Positions 1 to 6,216 of a stretch of DNA of 7,181 nt are shown here, piece after piece. A program made the translations under genes and the position numbers. This stretch comes from Flavobacteriales bacterium (GTDB lineage: Bacteria; Bacteroidota; Bacteroidia; Flavobacteriales; UA16): positions 1-7,181 of the forward strand of contig NYTZ01000087.1 in the NCBI GenBank assembly GCA_002683735.1. Reading direction: 5' to 3'. The notes below the pieces were generated by a model, which was not told the DNA's origin, ran no database searches, and saw nothing but the letters and a program-made list of their open reading frames with translations. Each line of letters opens with the position of its first letter. The stretch's first letter is position 1.

Positions 1-1
1 C

Positions 2-1159
2 GAGTCCGTATTCCTGACGGCGTCCAGATTCAGACAGGGTTCTGAGCCCAACTCAGTGCTGTCTTTCGAACTCCGTGCCATGGATGGACCATCGCCCTCA
101 GAAGGCACGCTACTGGCCAACGAACCGTCCGATTTGTGGACCCCTGACGCAGGAGGACAAGGAGACATCTTTATCGAATGGGACTACCCCGTCCTTCTCG
201 AGGCAGGGCAACAATATGCCCTGATCGTCATCGGAAACTCCACCCAATTGATTCAGGGCCTGGGGGACTCCTACGCCCAAGGCGCCAGCTTTGGTCTGTC
301 CGATGAGGAGGCCACGGGAAGCGACTTCTACTTTGAGCTGTTCACCTGCACGGACCTCTTCGGCTGTACCGATCCAGTGGCATGCAACCATGACTTTTGG
401 GCCACAGCAGACGATGAGAGTTGCACCTATCCTCAACTCGGATTTGACTGTGCGGGCAACCCCTGTACGCCGGACCTCGATGGAGACGGCATCTGCGCCG
501 GGCTCGACGCAGACGACGATGACCCCTTCGTTTGCATTGACACCGACTTGGATGGTTGTGATGACTGTCTGAGCGGTCAATTCGACCCCAACAATGATGG
601 CTTGGATGACGACGGTGACGGCATCTGCAACTCCGCTGACAATTGCTCCAACACAGCGGCCATCAACTATGCCAGTCCAGACAATGACGTGTGCCGGGGA
701 GAGTGTGACACTGCCCCCATCTACAATGGAATTGAGATTGTGACCCTGCCGACTTCCCCAACCAGTGAGGATGGCATGGTGACCCTGGATTTGGATGCGG
801 GCAGCCTTCCCTTTATCCCGACCAGTGACTTTGACGCCGTTCAATTGGTCATGGAGGCCTATGGAGCGGCCGAAAGCATGACCATCGACTTGAGTGAAGG
901 CCCCATTCTGGTTCACCCCGGATTCTATCAGACCATGGTGTACGATGCTGAGGGATGTCCTGGTGTCGCCGCGGCTCCTGGAGGAACCACCTTTGGTCAA
1001 CCTGCAGTCATTCACTCCATTCTCATCCGTTACCCTCTGTGCTGCAGCGGTTGCGGGGTGAATGACCACGATTTGGATGGCATCTGTGACGATGAAGACG
1101 AATGCACGGACCGTTCTTCACCGAACTACAACCACCCCGACAACATTCCTTGCGAGTAA
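2..1159 (+). CDS. Secreted Cys-rich protein with TSP3-like calcium repeats (5' partial)
   Basis: The reading frame is open from base 2 to TAA at 1157-1159, so the true start lies off the left edge; the GTG at 56 is only an internal codon. The first ~110 residues (to about base 355) look like a beta-sandwich of the choice-of-anchor type: a DGPSPSEGTLLA strand, then a PVLLEAGQQYALIV strand. Next comes the Bacteroidota surface-protein motif GCTDPVACN...C (362-424). Asp-rich thrombospondin type 3-like repeats follow (LDGDGIC, DDDGDGIC, DLDGICDDED), which in known families bind calcium outside the cell. Between the repeat blocks (about 710-1050) is a second, unrecognised beta-rich segment. The protein ends two residues after the last Cys motif, with no visible type IX secretion C-terminal sorting domain. 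Export is inferred, because the signal peptide is outside the window. The role is probably surface adhesion or structure; the exact function is unknown. The next gene starts 23 bp downstream on the same strand. Confidence 0.8.
   Translation, partial: ESVFLTASRFRQGSEPNSVLSFELRAMDGPSPSEGTLLANEPSDLWTPDAGGQGDIFIEWDYPVLLEAGQQYALIVIGNSTQLIQGLGDSYAQGASFGLSDEEATGSDFYFELFTCTDLFGCTDPVACNHDFWATADDESCTYPQLGFDCAGNPCTPDLDGDGICAGLDADDDDPFVCIDTDLDGCDDCLSGQFDPNNDGLDDDGDGICNSADNCSNTAAINYASPDNDVCRGECDTAPIYNGIEIVTLPTSPTSEDGMVTLDLDAGSLPFIPTSDFDAVQLVMEAYGAAESMTIDLSEGPILVHPGFYQTMVYDAEGCPGVAAAPGGTTFGQPAVIHSILIRYPLCCSGCGVNDHDLDGICDDEDECTDRSSPNYNHPDNIPCE
470..694 (+). repeat. TSP3-like Asp-rich repeat block
   Basis: This coding repeat encodes PDLDGDGIC, then IDTDLDGCDDC and DPNNDGLDDDGDGIC, and ends with a Cys module C-x6-NY-x2-PDN-x2-C (644-694). 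The 12-mer GACGGCATCTGC occurs exactly at 485-496 and 617-628, and a close variant lies at 1076-1087. The DxDxDG spacing fits calcium ligands of thrombospondin type 3 repeats. Confidence 0.65.
1061..1153 (+). repeat. C-terminal copy of the Asp-rich/Cys module
   Basis: A second copy of the arrangement at 580-694: NDHDLDGICDDEDE followed by a 17-residue C-x6-NY-x2-PDN-x2-C module (1103-1153). This module and the one at 644-694 are both exactly 51 bases long. Both look like shortened relatives of the 20-residue CTDPVACN...C motif at 365-424. Confidence 0.6.
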
Positions 1160-1182
1160 ATTGGCGCTTCAACCTCCGTACC

Positions 1183-2385
1183 ATGACCCTGCGCCAACAT
1201 TGCTCCTTCTGGGGGGTTGCTCTGTTCCTCCTCTGTGCGACATCCTGTTCAGAAAAGCGGCCGATTCAAGCCAGCAACTTGGACATCGGGTCCAGCACCA
1301 CGGACTCCTTGTATTGGAGCCTTGACCTCGATCGACCAGAGACCTTGTTGGGTCGTTTCACACGGCACCATGCCTTTTTGGACACCTTGACTTGTGACCG
1401 CGGGTTGGATTTGATCTGGTGGAAAGGAACAGGACCCGCCCCCCTCTTGAACCTCCCCTGGATGGGAGGAGGGTCCCGGGATTTGAACGCTTTGGTGGAG
1501 CATGCCCTCCAATTCAAAATCCGCAAAAAGCGCCCGAGTGAAACCGTTCCGGTTCTCGTTCTGGGTTGGCAGGACGAAACCGGACACAGCGCTTCCATTC
1601 ATCTCAACCAGTCCCATGTGCTGGACCCAGCATTGGACACCGCTTGGCAAGACGTGAGCATTCCTTTCTCTGCTTTTTCGCGCGGCCGGGTGGCCACGGA
1701 CTTCTCCCGGATTGAAGCCCTCCACATCAGTTTGGAACATTTCGGAGAAGCCTACATCGACCAGCTCCGAGTTGGGCCACACCTGACCCACCGGAAGATC
1801 AAAAGAAAGGCCCGGAAAGCGCCCCTTGCCGCGTGTCCGGATGGCCGCTTCGTCCTCTTCGAAGAACAGTTTGACCATGTCTGGGGACTCGGAGACCATG
1901 GCGACAGAAGAAGAGCCGTGGTGTCCAACAAACGGGGAAGGAACAAGTCCAATGCCTTGGAATTGGAATGGGACTTCATCCCCCCATCCTTTCAAAAAGC
2001 GTCTCCCCAAGTCTCCGACGGCACCCTCGGGTGCTCCTGGAATGGATGGAAAGCCGTCACCATCCCCTCAGACATGCAGGGGTCGCTGATCCAATTCAAC
2101 CTCAAAAACATTGGAATCAATCCAGGCCCCTCAGGCGATCTTCCACTCGCCATCGGCATTGTGGATCATTTGGGAGTCTCCAATTGGGTTCCTGTAACGG
2201 GTGACCGTTTTGACCAAATTGCGTTTGGCCATTGGCAAACGTGTACCGTTCCACTGGAGGCATTTTCATGGAATCAGGACGGGGAGAACCCAAGCCATCT
2301 GTCTTCCATTGCCCAAATCGTGATGCGCATGGAGTCCAAGGGCCATGTCTTCGTGGATGATCTCCAGATCACCCTCTCGAATTAA
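1183..2385 (+). CDS. Lipoprotein with two tandem CBM11/galactose-binding-like modules
   Basis: I chose the ATG at 1183 (400 residues) over an in-frame ATG at 1102, because 1183 places a lipoprotein signal peptide at the N-terminus: basic MTLRQHC, a hydrophobic WGVALFLLCA stretch, and ATSC with Cys22 as the lipid site. The 1102 start would overlap the upstream gene by 58 bp and bury that signal. The mature protein has two similar beta-rich modules, about residues 55-198 and 225-397, joined by a basic linker (HRKIKRKARKA). Each has the same signature: WQDVSIPFSAF...FSRI...AYIDQLRV in the first and WQTCTVPLEAF...LSSI...HVFVDDLQI in the second. These strands are typical of CBM11/CIA30-like galactose-binding folds. 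No catalytic domain is visible, so it may be a surface glycan-binding lipoprotein; the ligand is unknown. The gene is 23 bp after the previous one, so cotranscription is likely. Confidence 0.82.
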   Translation: MTLRQHCSFWGVALFLLCATSCSEKRPIQASNLDIGSSTTDSLYWSLDLDRPETLLGRFTRHHAFLDTLTCDRGLDLIWWKGTGPAPLLNLPWMGGGSRDLNALVEHALQFKIRKKRPSETVPVLVLGWQDETGHSASIHLNQSHVLDPALDTAWQDVSIPFSAFSRGRVATDFSRIEALHISLEHFGEAYIDQLRVGPHLTHRKIKRKARKAPLAACPDGRFVLFEEQFDHVWGLGDHGDRRRAVVSNKRGRNKSNALELEWDFIPPSFQKASPQVSDGTLGCSWNGWKAVTIPSDMQGSLIQFNLKNIGINPGPSGDLPLAIGIVDHLGVSNWVPVTGDRFDQIAFGHWQTCTVPLEAFSWNQDGENPSHLSSIAQIVMRMESKGHVFVDDLQITLSN

Positions 2386-3362
2386 GCGAGCCAGCCCTGC
2401 TCGCGCATCCAGTCGTCATTGTAGACCTTGCCCACGTAGCGGGAGCCGTGGTCGTGGAACAGCACGACCGCCAGGTCCGTGGGCTTCAGCGCATCCTTGA
2501 GCTGGCGCAACCCCTGAAAGGCCGATCCACAGCTGTAGCCCAAGAAGAGGCCCTCCTTCCGGGCCAGCTCCCGCGTCGCGAGCGCACCGTCTTTGTCCGT
2601 GACCTTCTCAAACTTGTCGATGATGTCAAAGTCGACGTTGGCCGGCAGAATATCCTCTCCGATGCCCTCGGTGATGTATGGGTAGATCTCGTTCTCGTCG
2701 AACTCCCCGGTCTCGTGGTACTTCTTGAACACCGAGCCGTATGAGTCCACACCCCAGATTTGGATGTCCGGGTTCTTCTCTTTGAGGTATTGGGCAGTGC
2801 CGCTGATGGTGCCGCCCGTGCCGACCCCCGTGCAGAAGTGGGTGATGCGCCCTCCGGTTTGCCTCCAGATCTCTGGACCAGTAGTCTCGTAGTGGGCCTG
2901 GCGGTTGGCGAGGTTGTCGTATTGGTTGCACCACACGCTGTTGGGCGTCTCCTTGTGCAGGCGCTCTGCCACACTGTAATAGCTATCTGGGTGCTCGGGT
3001 TCCACAGCAGTAGGACACACGTACACCTGGGCCCCAACGGCCCGAAGGATGTCGACCTTCTCCTTGGACTGCTTGTCGCTCATCGTGCAAATGAGCTTGT
3101 ATCCCTTCACTGCACAGGCCAGGGCGAGGCCCATGCCGGTGTTGCCCGAGGTACACTCGATGACGGTACCGCCGGGCTTGAGTTGGCCATTCCGCTCCGC
3201 AGCCTCGATCATGCTCAGGGCCATGCGGTCCTTGACGCTGTGGCCAGGGTTGAAGTACTCCACCTTGGCGAGCACGGGACAAGGGAAATCCGAGACGACC
3301 TGTTGGAGGCGGATCATCGGGGTGTTTCCGATTGCACCGAGGATGTTCTCATGGACGTTCAT
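2382..3362 (-). CDS. PLP-dependent cystathionine beta-synthase / cysteine synthase family enzyme
   Basis: A cytoplasmic fold-type II PLP enzyme of 326 residues. Known members condense serine or O-acetylserine with homocysteine or sulfide to give cystathionine or cysteine. Visible motifs are PGHSVKDR with Lys44 as the PLP Schiff-base lysine, the substrate loop TSGNTGMG (71-78), the phosphate-binding loop GVGTGGTISG (179-188), and SCGSA (277-281), where Ser277 should contact the PLP ring nitrogen. The whole sequence, including the VVLFHDHGSRYVGK and NDDWM tail, reads more like the CBS branch than classical CysK. It stops at the catalytic core: there is no C-terminal Bateman (CBS-pair) regulatory domain and no haem domain. 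Substrate preference cannot be read from sequence, so no symbol is given. The gene lies 35 bp downstream of the permease gene on the same strand, a probable operon. It has no SD before ATG, but ATTCTTGC lies 4 bases upstream. Confidence 0.93.
   Translation of the reverse strand: MNVHENILGAIGNTPMIRLQQVVSDFPCPVLAKVEYFNPGHSVKDRMALSMIEAAERNGQLKPGGTVIECTSGNTGMGLALACAVKGYKLICTMSDKQSKEKVDILRAVGAQVYVCPTAVEPEHPDSYYSVAERLHKETPNSVWCNQYDNLANRQAHYETTGPEIWRQTGGRITHFCTGVGTGGTISGTAQYLKEKNPDIQIWGVDSYGSVFKKYHETGEFDENEIYPYITEGIGEDILPANVDFDIIDKFEKVTDKDGALATRELARKEGLFLGYSCGSAFQGLRQLKDALKPTDLAVVLFHDHGSRYVGKVYNDDWMREQGWLA
2386..2404. terminator. Possible hairpin at the convergent gene junction
   Basis: A perfect 6-bp inverted repeat, GCGAGC/GCTCGC with a 7-base loop, starts directly after the shared TTAA stop. 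Read on the minus strand it sits in the last codons of the PLP enzyme and is followed by TTAATT, a weak U-rich tail. Read on the plus strand no T run follows. It is the only terminator-like structure I see between the convergent genes, and the short stem and poor U tract make it uncertain. Confidence 0.3.
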
Positions 3363-3397
3363 GGCAGCAAGAATCTGGTGCGAAGATACCGGGCAAC

Positions 3398-4915
3398 TCA
3401 GTCAAACCGCAGGGATTCGACGGGCTTCAGACGGGAGATATACCGGGCGGGCAGGAACATCGCCAGGGCGCACGCCACGAGCACCCCGGCTTCCACCATG
3501 GCGATCTGTCCCAAGTCCAAGTGGATGGGCACCGTCGAGAGGTAGTAAGACCGGGCATCCAATGTGATCCAGCCCTTCTGCTGCTGGAGCAGTGCCAATC
3601 CGAACCCAATCGCATTGCCCCAGAGTAGGCCCCGAAGTAGGATGCGCACCGCGATCCTTACGAAAACCGACATCAAGGGGGCATCCGCCATACCGAGGGC
3701 CTTCAGCAGGCCAATGGAACGGGTCCGCTCCAGCATGAGCAGCAACAGGGCCGACGCCATGTTGAGAATGGCGATGAGCAGCATGAGGCCGATGATCAAT
3801 TCCACGTTGAGGTCGAGCATGGCCAACCATTGGAACAACTCCGGGTGATCGTCCACCACACTGCGGACGTCCAATGCATAGGGCACCGCGAAAAACAGGC
3901 TATCCGCCATGGTCCACAGGGAACCGTAATCCTCCACGCGCAGCTCGAAGCCGCCCACATAGCGGTCATCCGTACCCCCGGCGAGTCGGATTTGGGGCGG
4001 GGGCATGCCATGGCCATCCTGCCAACGAATCCAAGCCGTATCCGGTAGGGTTTGTCCCCCGTCGGACACCACCACCCGGGCTTCTCCAGCGCCATCGAGG
4101 CGGTGGGGACCCGGCCCGCGCCAATCGACCCCTGACCAAGCATAGATCAGCCGGTCCTGCCCTCCGGTGGCGCGCACCAGCACCTCGCCCGGACCATCCG
4201 CACCCTCGAGAATGGGATCCGTCGTCTGCAGTCGGGCGCGAATTCCCCACCCACTCAACTGCTGCAGGTGATGGAGGCCACAGAAGACGTACTCCGCATC
4301 GAATTCCTGAAGTCCGGTCTCGTAGAGGCCACAGACGGTGAACGTCCGAGGGCGCATGTCGCCCCGCGCATCCGCCAACAACAAACGGACCCGACGCCCG
4401 GGATCGAGCCCGAGCTCTTTCGAGAGCAACGTCGAGACCAAGAGCTCCTCCGCGTTCCCCTCCGGATGAAAATCCGGCAACCGGCCCGCCTTCAGCCGCT
4501 GGGACAAAAACGCGGTGTCCGCGTCGGCGCCCAACCCCTTGACCACCACACCCTCGACCTCTTCTGCCGTCTCGATAATGGCTGGTCTTTGGGCAAACGC
4601 CTGGACTGTGTGGATGCCCGGAATCGCTCGAAGCCGGGCCGTATCGACATCGGCCCATGCCACCCGGTCGGTGCCTTGCGTCCGTCCCTGGTCCGCAGCC
4701 ACCACCCGCAAGTGTGCGCCAAAGCCGACCACGAGCTCCCGCACATCCCGCTGGAATCCCTGGACGATGGCCAACGACAGAATGATCAGCGCCACCCCCA
4801 CAGCCACGCCTCCCTCGGCGATGCGCACCACCGGCCGGGCAATGCCACGACCTGTGGGATCGACCGTCATCCGGCGCGCAAGAAAGCGGACTGCGAATCG
4901 GGAGCGTTCGGACAT
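3398..4915 (-). CDS. FtsX/LolC-E-family ABC transporter permease
   Basis: An inner-membrane permease of 505 residues with the LolC/LolE/MacB-type layout. It has an N-terminal cytoplasmic segment (MSERSRFAVRFLARR), TM1 at about 35-54, a large periplasmic domain to about 370, then TM2 (371-394), TM3 (419-443) and TM4 (469-492). It ends with the family-typical PARYISRLKPVESLRFD. The FtsX core is clear in ILNMASALLLLMLERTRSIGLLKALG. Relatives move lipoproteins from the inner membrane to LolA or act as mechanotransmitters; the ATPase partner is not in the window. I chose the ATG at 4915 over an in-frame TTG three codons upstream. The protein is longer than the roughly 400 residues I expect for Bacteroidota homologues, because of an extra block in the periplasmic domain (see 3959-4246). 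It is transcribed divergently from namZ and ahead of the PLP enzyme gene. Confidence 0.9.
   Translation of the reverse strand: MSERSRFAVRFLARRMTVDPTGRGIARPVVRIAEGGVAVGVALIILSLAIVQGFQRDVRELVVGFGAHLRVVAADQGRTQGTDRVAWADVDTARLRAIPGIHTVQAFAQRPAIIETAEEVEGVVVKGLGADADTAFLSQRLKAGRLPDFHPEGNAEELLVSTLLSKELGLDPGRRVRLLLADARGDMRPRTFTVCGLYETGLQEFDAEYVFCGLHHLQQLSGWGIRARLQTTDPILEGADGPGEVLVRATGGQDRLIYAWSGVDWRGPGPHRLDGAGEARVVVSDGGQTLPDTAWIRWQDGHGMPPPQIRLAGGTDDRYVGGFELRVEDYGSLWTMADSLFFAVPYALDVRSVVDDHPELFQWLAMLDLNVELIIGLMLLIAILNMASALLLLMLERTRSIGLLKALGMADAPLMSVFVRIAVRILLRGLLWGNAIGFGLALLQQQKGWITLDARSYYLSTVPIHLDLGQIAMVEAGVLVACALAMFLPARYISRLKPVESLRFD
3959..4246 (-). other. Apparent ~96-residue insertion in the permease periplasmic domain
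   Basis: This segment encodes residues 224-319 of the permease. In the flavobacterial homologues I recall, the strand ending LNGW or LSGW runs almost directly into VGGFEL or IGGFEI. Here the two are separated by about 96 hydrophilic residues rich in Gly, Asp and Trp (DWRGPGPHRLDG, TAWIRWQDGHGMPPP). The reading frame stays open and the DNA is GC-rich like the flanks, so it is not an obvious recent insertion or a frameshift. The boundaries are estimated from memory of the family, not from an alignment. Confidence 0.55.
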
Positions 4916-4920
4916 GCGGT

Positions 4921-4928
4921 GCAAGGTA
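4921..4928 (-). promoter_or_regulatory. Possible -7 element for the permease-PLP enzyme operon
   Basis: On the minus strand this reads TACCTTGC, ending 5 bases before the permease ATG. It resembles the Bacteroidota -7 box TAnnTTTG, shifted by one base. No TTG/TTTG -33 box is evident 19-23 bases upstream, which would fall inside the namZ start. Transcription from here would give a leaderless or nearly leaderless mRNA. Confidence 0.3.
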
Positions 4929-4937
4929 GACGGCCCG

Positions 4938-4945
4938 TTTCTTTG
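4938..4945 (+). promoter_or_regulatory. Possible -7 element for namZ
   Basis: TTTCTTTG matches TAnnTTTG at all defined positions except the second, and ends 5 bases before the namZ ATG. It shares the 35-bp divergent gap with the opposing element at 4921-4928. No good -33 box is visible. A near-identical CTTTGCC(G)ATCATG string precedes the next lipoprotein gene. Confidence 0.33.
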
Positions 4946-4950
4946 CCATC

Positions 4951-6195
4951 ATGCGACACTCCCCTTTTGTCCCCTTCCTCCTGCTCATGGTTTGGGCCCT
5001 GCCCGTCGGCCTGTGGGGCCAAGTCGTCCCGGGTGATGCGAGAATGGACGTTGTCCTCCCGCTGTTGGAAGGGCGACGCGTAGGGGTAGTGTGCAACCAC
5101 ACAGCCGTGCTCGAGCGGGCCAATGGGTCCCGCATTCATCTCATCGACACCCTGATTTCTAGCGGGGTGCAGGTGGCCGCCGCCTTCGGACCAGAGCACG
5201 GATTCCGGGGCGACTTGCCCGATGGGCAGCAGACCGGCGACAGCACGGATCCCCGCACCGGCATCCCAGTTTACAGCCTCTACGGTACGCACAAGAAACC
5301 CACGGCAGCCCAACTCGAAGGGCTCGACGGAGTCGTCTTTGACATTCAGGACGTCGGCGTCCGGTGCTACACCTTCCTCTCCACCCTGATGCTGGTGATG
5401 GAAGCGTGCGCGGAACAAGACCTCCCCTTGATCGTTCTCGATCGCCCCAACCCCAATGGTCATGTACTGGGTGGTCCCCTGTTGGACACGGCTTCGGTGC
5501 GGTCCTTCGTGGGCTTCCTCCCCCTCCCCCTTGCCCACGGCATGACGCTCGGAGAAATCGCCGAGATGGCCAATGAAGAAGGCTGGCTTGGCGGGGGATA
5601 TTCCGACCGCCCAAATCCGGCACTCCGCTCCGATCTGACCGTGGTGCCTTGCACGGGGTGGAGCCGGTCGGACCGATGGGTGCCCCCTGTGGCCCCGAGC
5701 CCCAACCTGCCCACCGCTGCCGCCGTGCAGCTGTATCCCCACCTGGTCTTGCTCGAAGCCACGGTCGCCAGCGTAGGGCGGGGAACAGCTGAACCCTTTA
5801 CCCTCGTTGGCTTTCCCGGTATGCCGCGAAGCGTGCACCGCTTCACGCCCACGGCCAACGCCGCAAGCCAATACCCCAAGCACGCCGGTCAATCCTGCAC
5901 CGGCTTCCAACTCCACCGTCGGCTGGGTGCCTGGCAAGCGAGCGGCCGAGACACCGAGCTCCACCTCGAAGTGCTCCGCGAGTTGATGGAAGCGTGGGGC
6001 AACACCCCCGCAGGAGACCAAAGCCCCTTCATCGACCGGCCCGAATTCTTTGACAGGCTCGCGGGTGGTCCGGTACTACGCGAGGCCCTCGAGGCGGGAG
6101 TCGCCCCTTCAGAACTGGCATTACAGTGGGCGGTGCAAATGCAAGCTTTCATCGAACAGCGCAGTCCCTACCTTCGCTACCCCACGGGGCCTTGA
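4951..6195 (+). CDS. namZ: Exo-beta-N-acetylmuramidase NamZ (DUF1343, GH171)
   Basis: A full-length 414-residue NamZ-family protein. Characterised members remove MurNAc from the non-reducing ends of peptidoglycan fragments, feeding cell-wall recycling. An N-terminal Sec signal peptide (MRHSPFVPFLLLMVWALPVGLWG, cleavage near residues 23-24) puts it in the periplasm or at the outer membrane; no lipobox is present. Family motifs appear in order: NHTAV (49-53), FGPEHGFRG (79-87; Glu82 is the likely catalytic candidate), PVYSLYG (106-112), FDIQDVGVRCYTF (130-142), DRPNP (164-168), HGMTLGE (196-202), PSPNLPT (249-255), and E269...SVGRGT...PF (269-283). All key motifs are intact. It heads a rightward pair with the small lipoprotein gene, 21 bp downstream. 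It is transcribed divergently from the permease gene across only 35 bp. There is no SD; the start is set by the signal peptide. Confidence 0.94.
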   Translation: MRHSPFVPFLLLMVWALPVGLWGQVVPGDARMDVVLPLLEGRRVGVVCNHTAVLERANGSRIHLIDTLISSGVQVAAAFGPEHGFRGDLPDGQQTGDSTDPRTGIPVYSLYGTHKKPTAAQLEGLDGVVFDIQDVGVRCYTFLSTLMLVMEACAEQDLPLIVLDRPNPNGHVLGGPLLDTASVRSFVGFLPLPLAHGMTLGEIAEMANEEGWLGGGYSDRPNPALRSDLTVVPCTGWSRSDRWVPPVAPSPNLPTAAAVQLYPHLVLLEATVASVGRGTAEPFTLVGFPGMPRSVHRFTPTANAASQYPKHAGQSCTGFQLHRRLGAWQASGRDTELHLEVLRELMEAWGNTPAGDQSPFIDRPEFFDRLAGGPVLREALEAGVAPSELALQWAVQMQAFIEQRSPYLRYPTGP

Positions 6196-6202
6196 CCTGT
6201 GG

Positions 6203-6210
6203 AACCTTTG
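6203..6210 (+). promoter_or_regulatory. Start-proximal CTTTG motif before the small lipoprotein gene
   Basis: AACCTTTG, one mismatch from TAnnTTTG, ends 6 bases before the ATG at 6217. The run CTTTGCCGATCATG at 6206-6219 nearly repeats CTTTGCCATCATG at 4941-4953, before namZ. It could be an internal promoter or a translation-start element. It lies in a 21-bp gap inside a likely operon. Confidence 0.25.
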
Positions 6211-6216
6211 CCGATC

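Noticed and set aside
56..58. GTG as the start of the first gene
   Set aside because: The frame is open upstream to the window edge, and residues after the GTG lie inside a beta-sandwich with no signal peptide, so the gene is truncated by the window.
110..1069. Long open frame on the minus strand opposite the first secreted-protein gene
   Set aside because: The plus strand encodes recognisable Cys and Asp repeats. The antisense product is low-complexity Val/Gly/Ile-rich sequence with no domain or signal, as expected for a shadow frame.
1102..1182. Upstream in-frame start for the double-module lipoprotein
   Set aside because: It would overlap the previous gene by 58 bp and put 27 residues ahead of a well-formed lipoprotein signal peptide.
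1452..1469. CCTCCC/GGGAGG inverted repeat with a 6-base loop
   Set aside because: It lies within codons for PWMGGG in the middle of a gene, with no T tract; it is probably a by-product of coding sequence.
4916..4924. TTG start for the permease
   Set aside because: It adds only three residues; the ATG at 4915 is a stronger start codon and leaves the TACCTTGC element upstream.
4867..6021. Long minus-strand open frame opposite namZ
   Set aside because: namZ has every family motif on the plus strand. The antisense product matches nothing and would also overlap the permease start; high GC content makes such shadow frames common.
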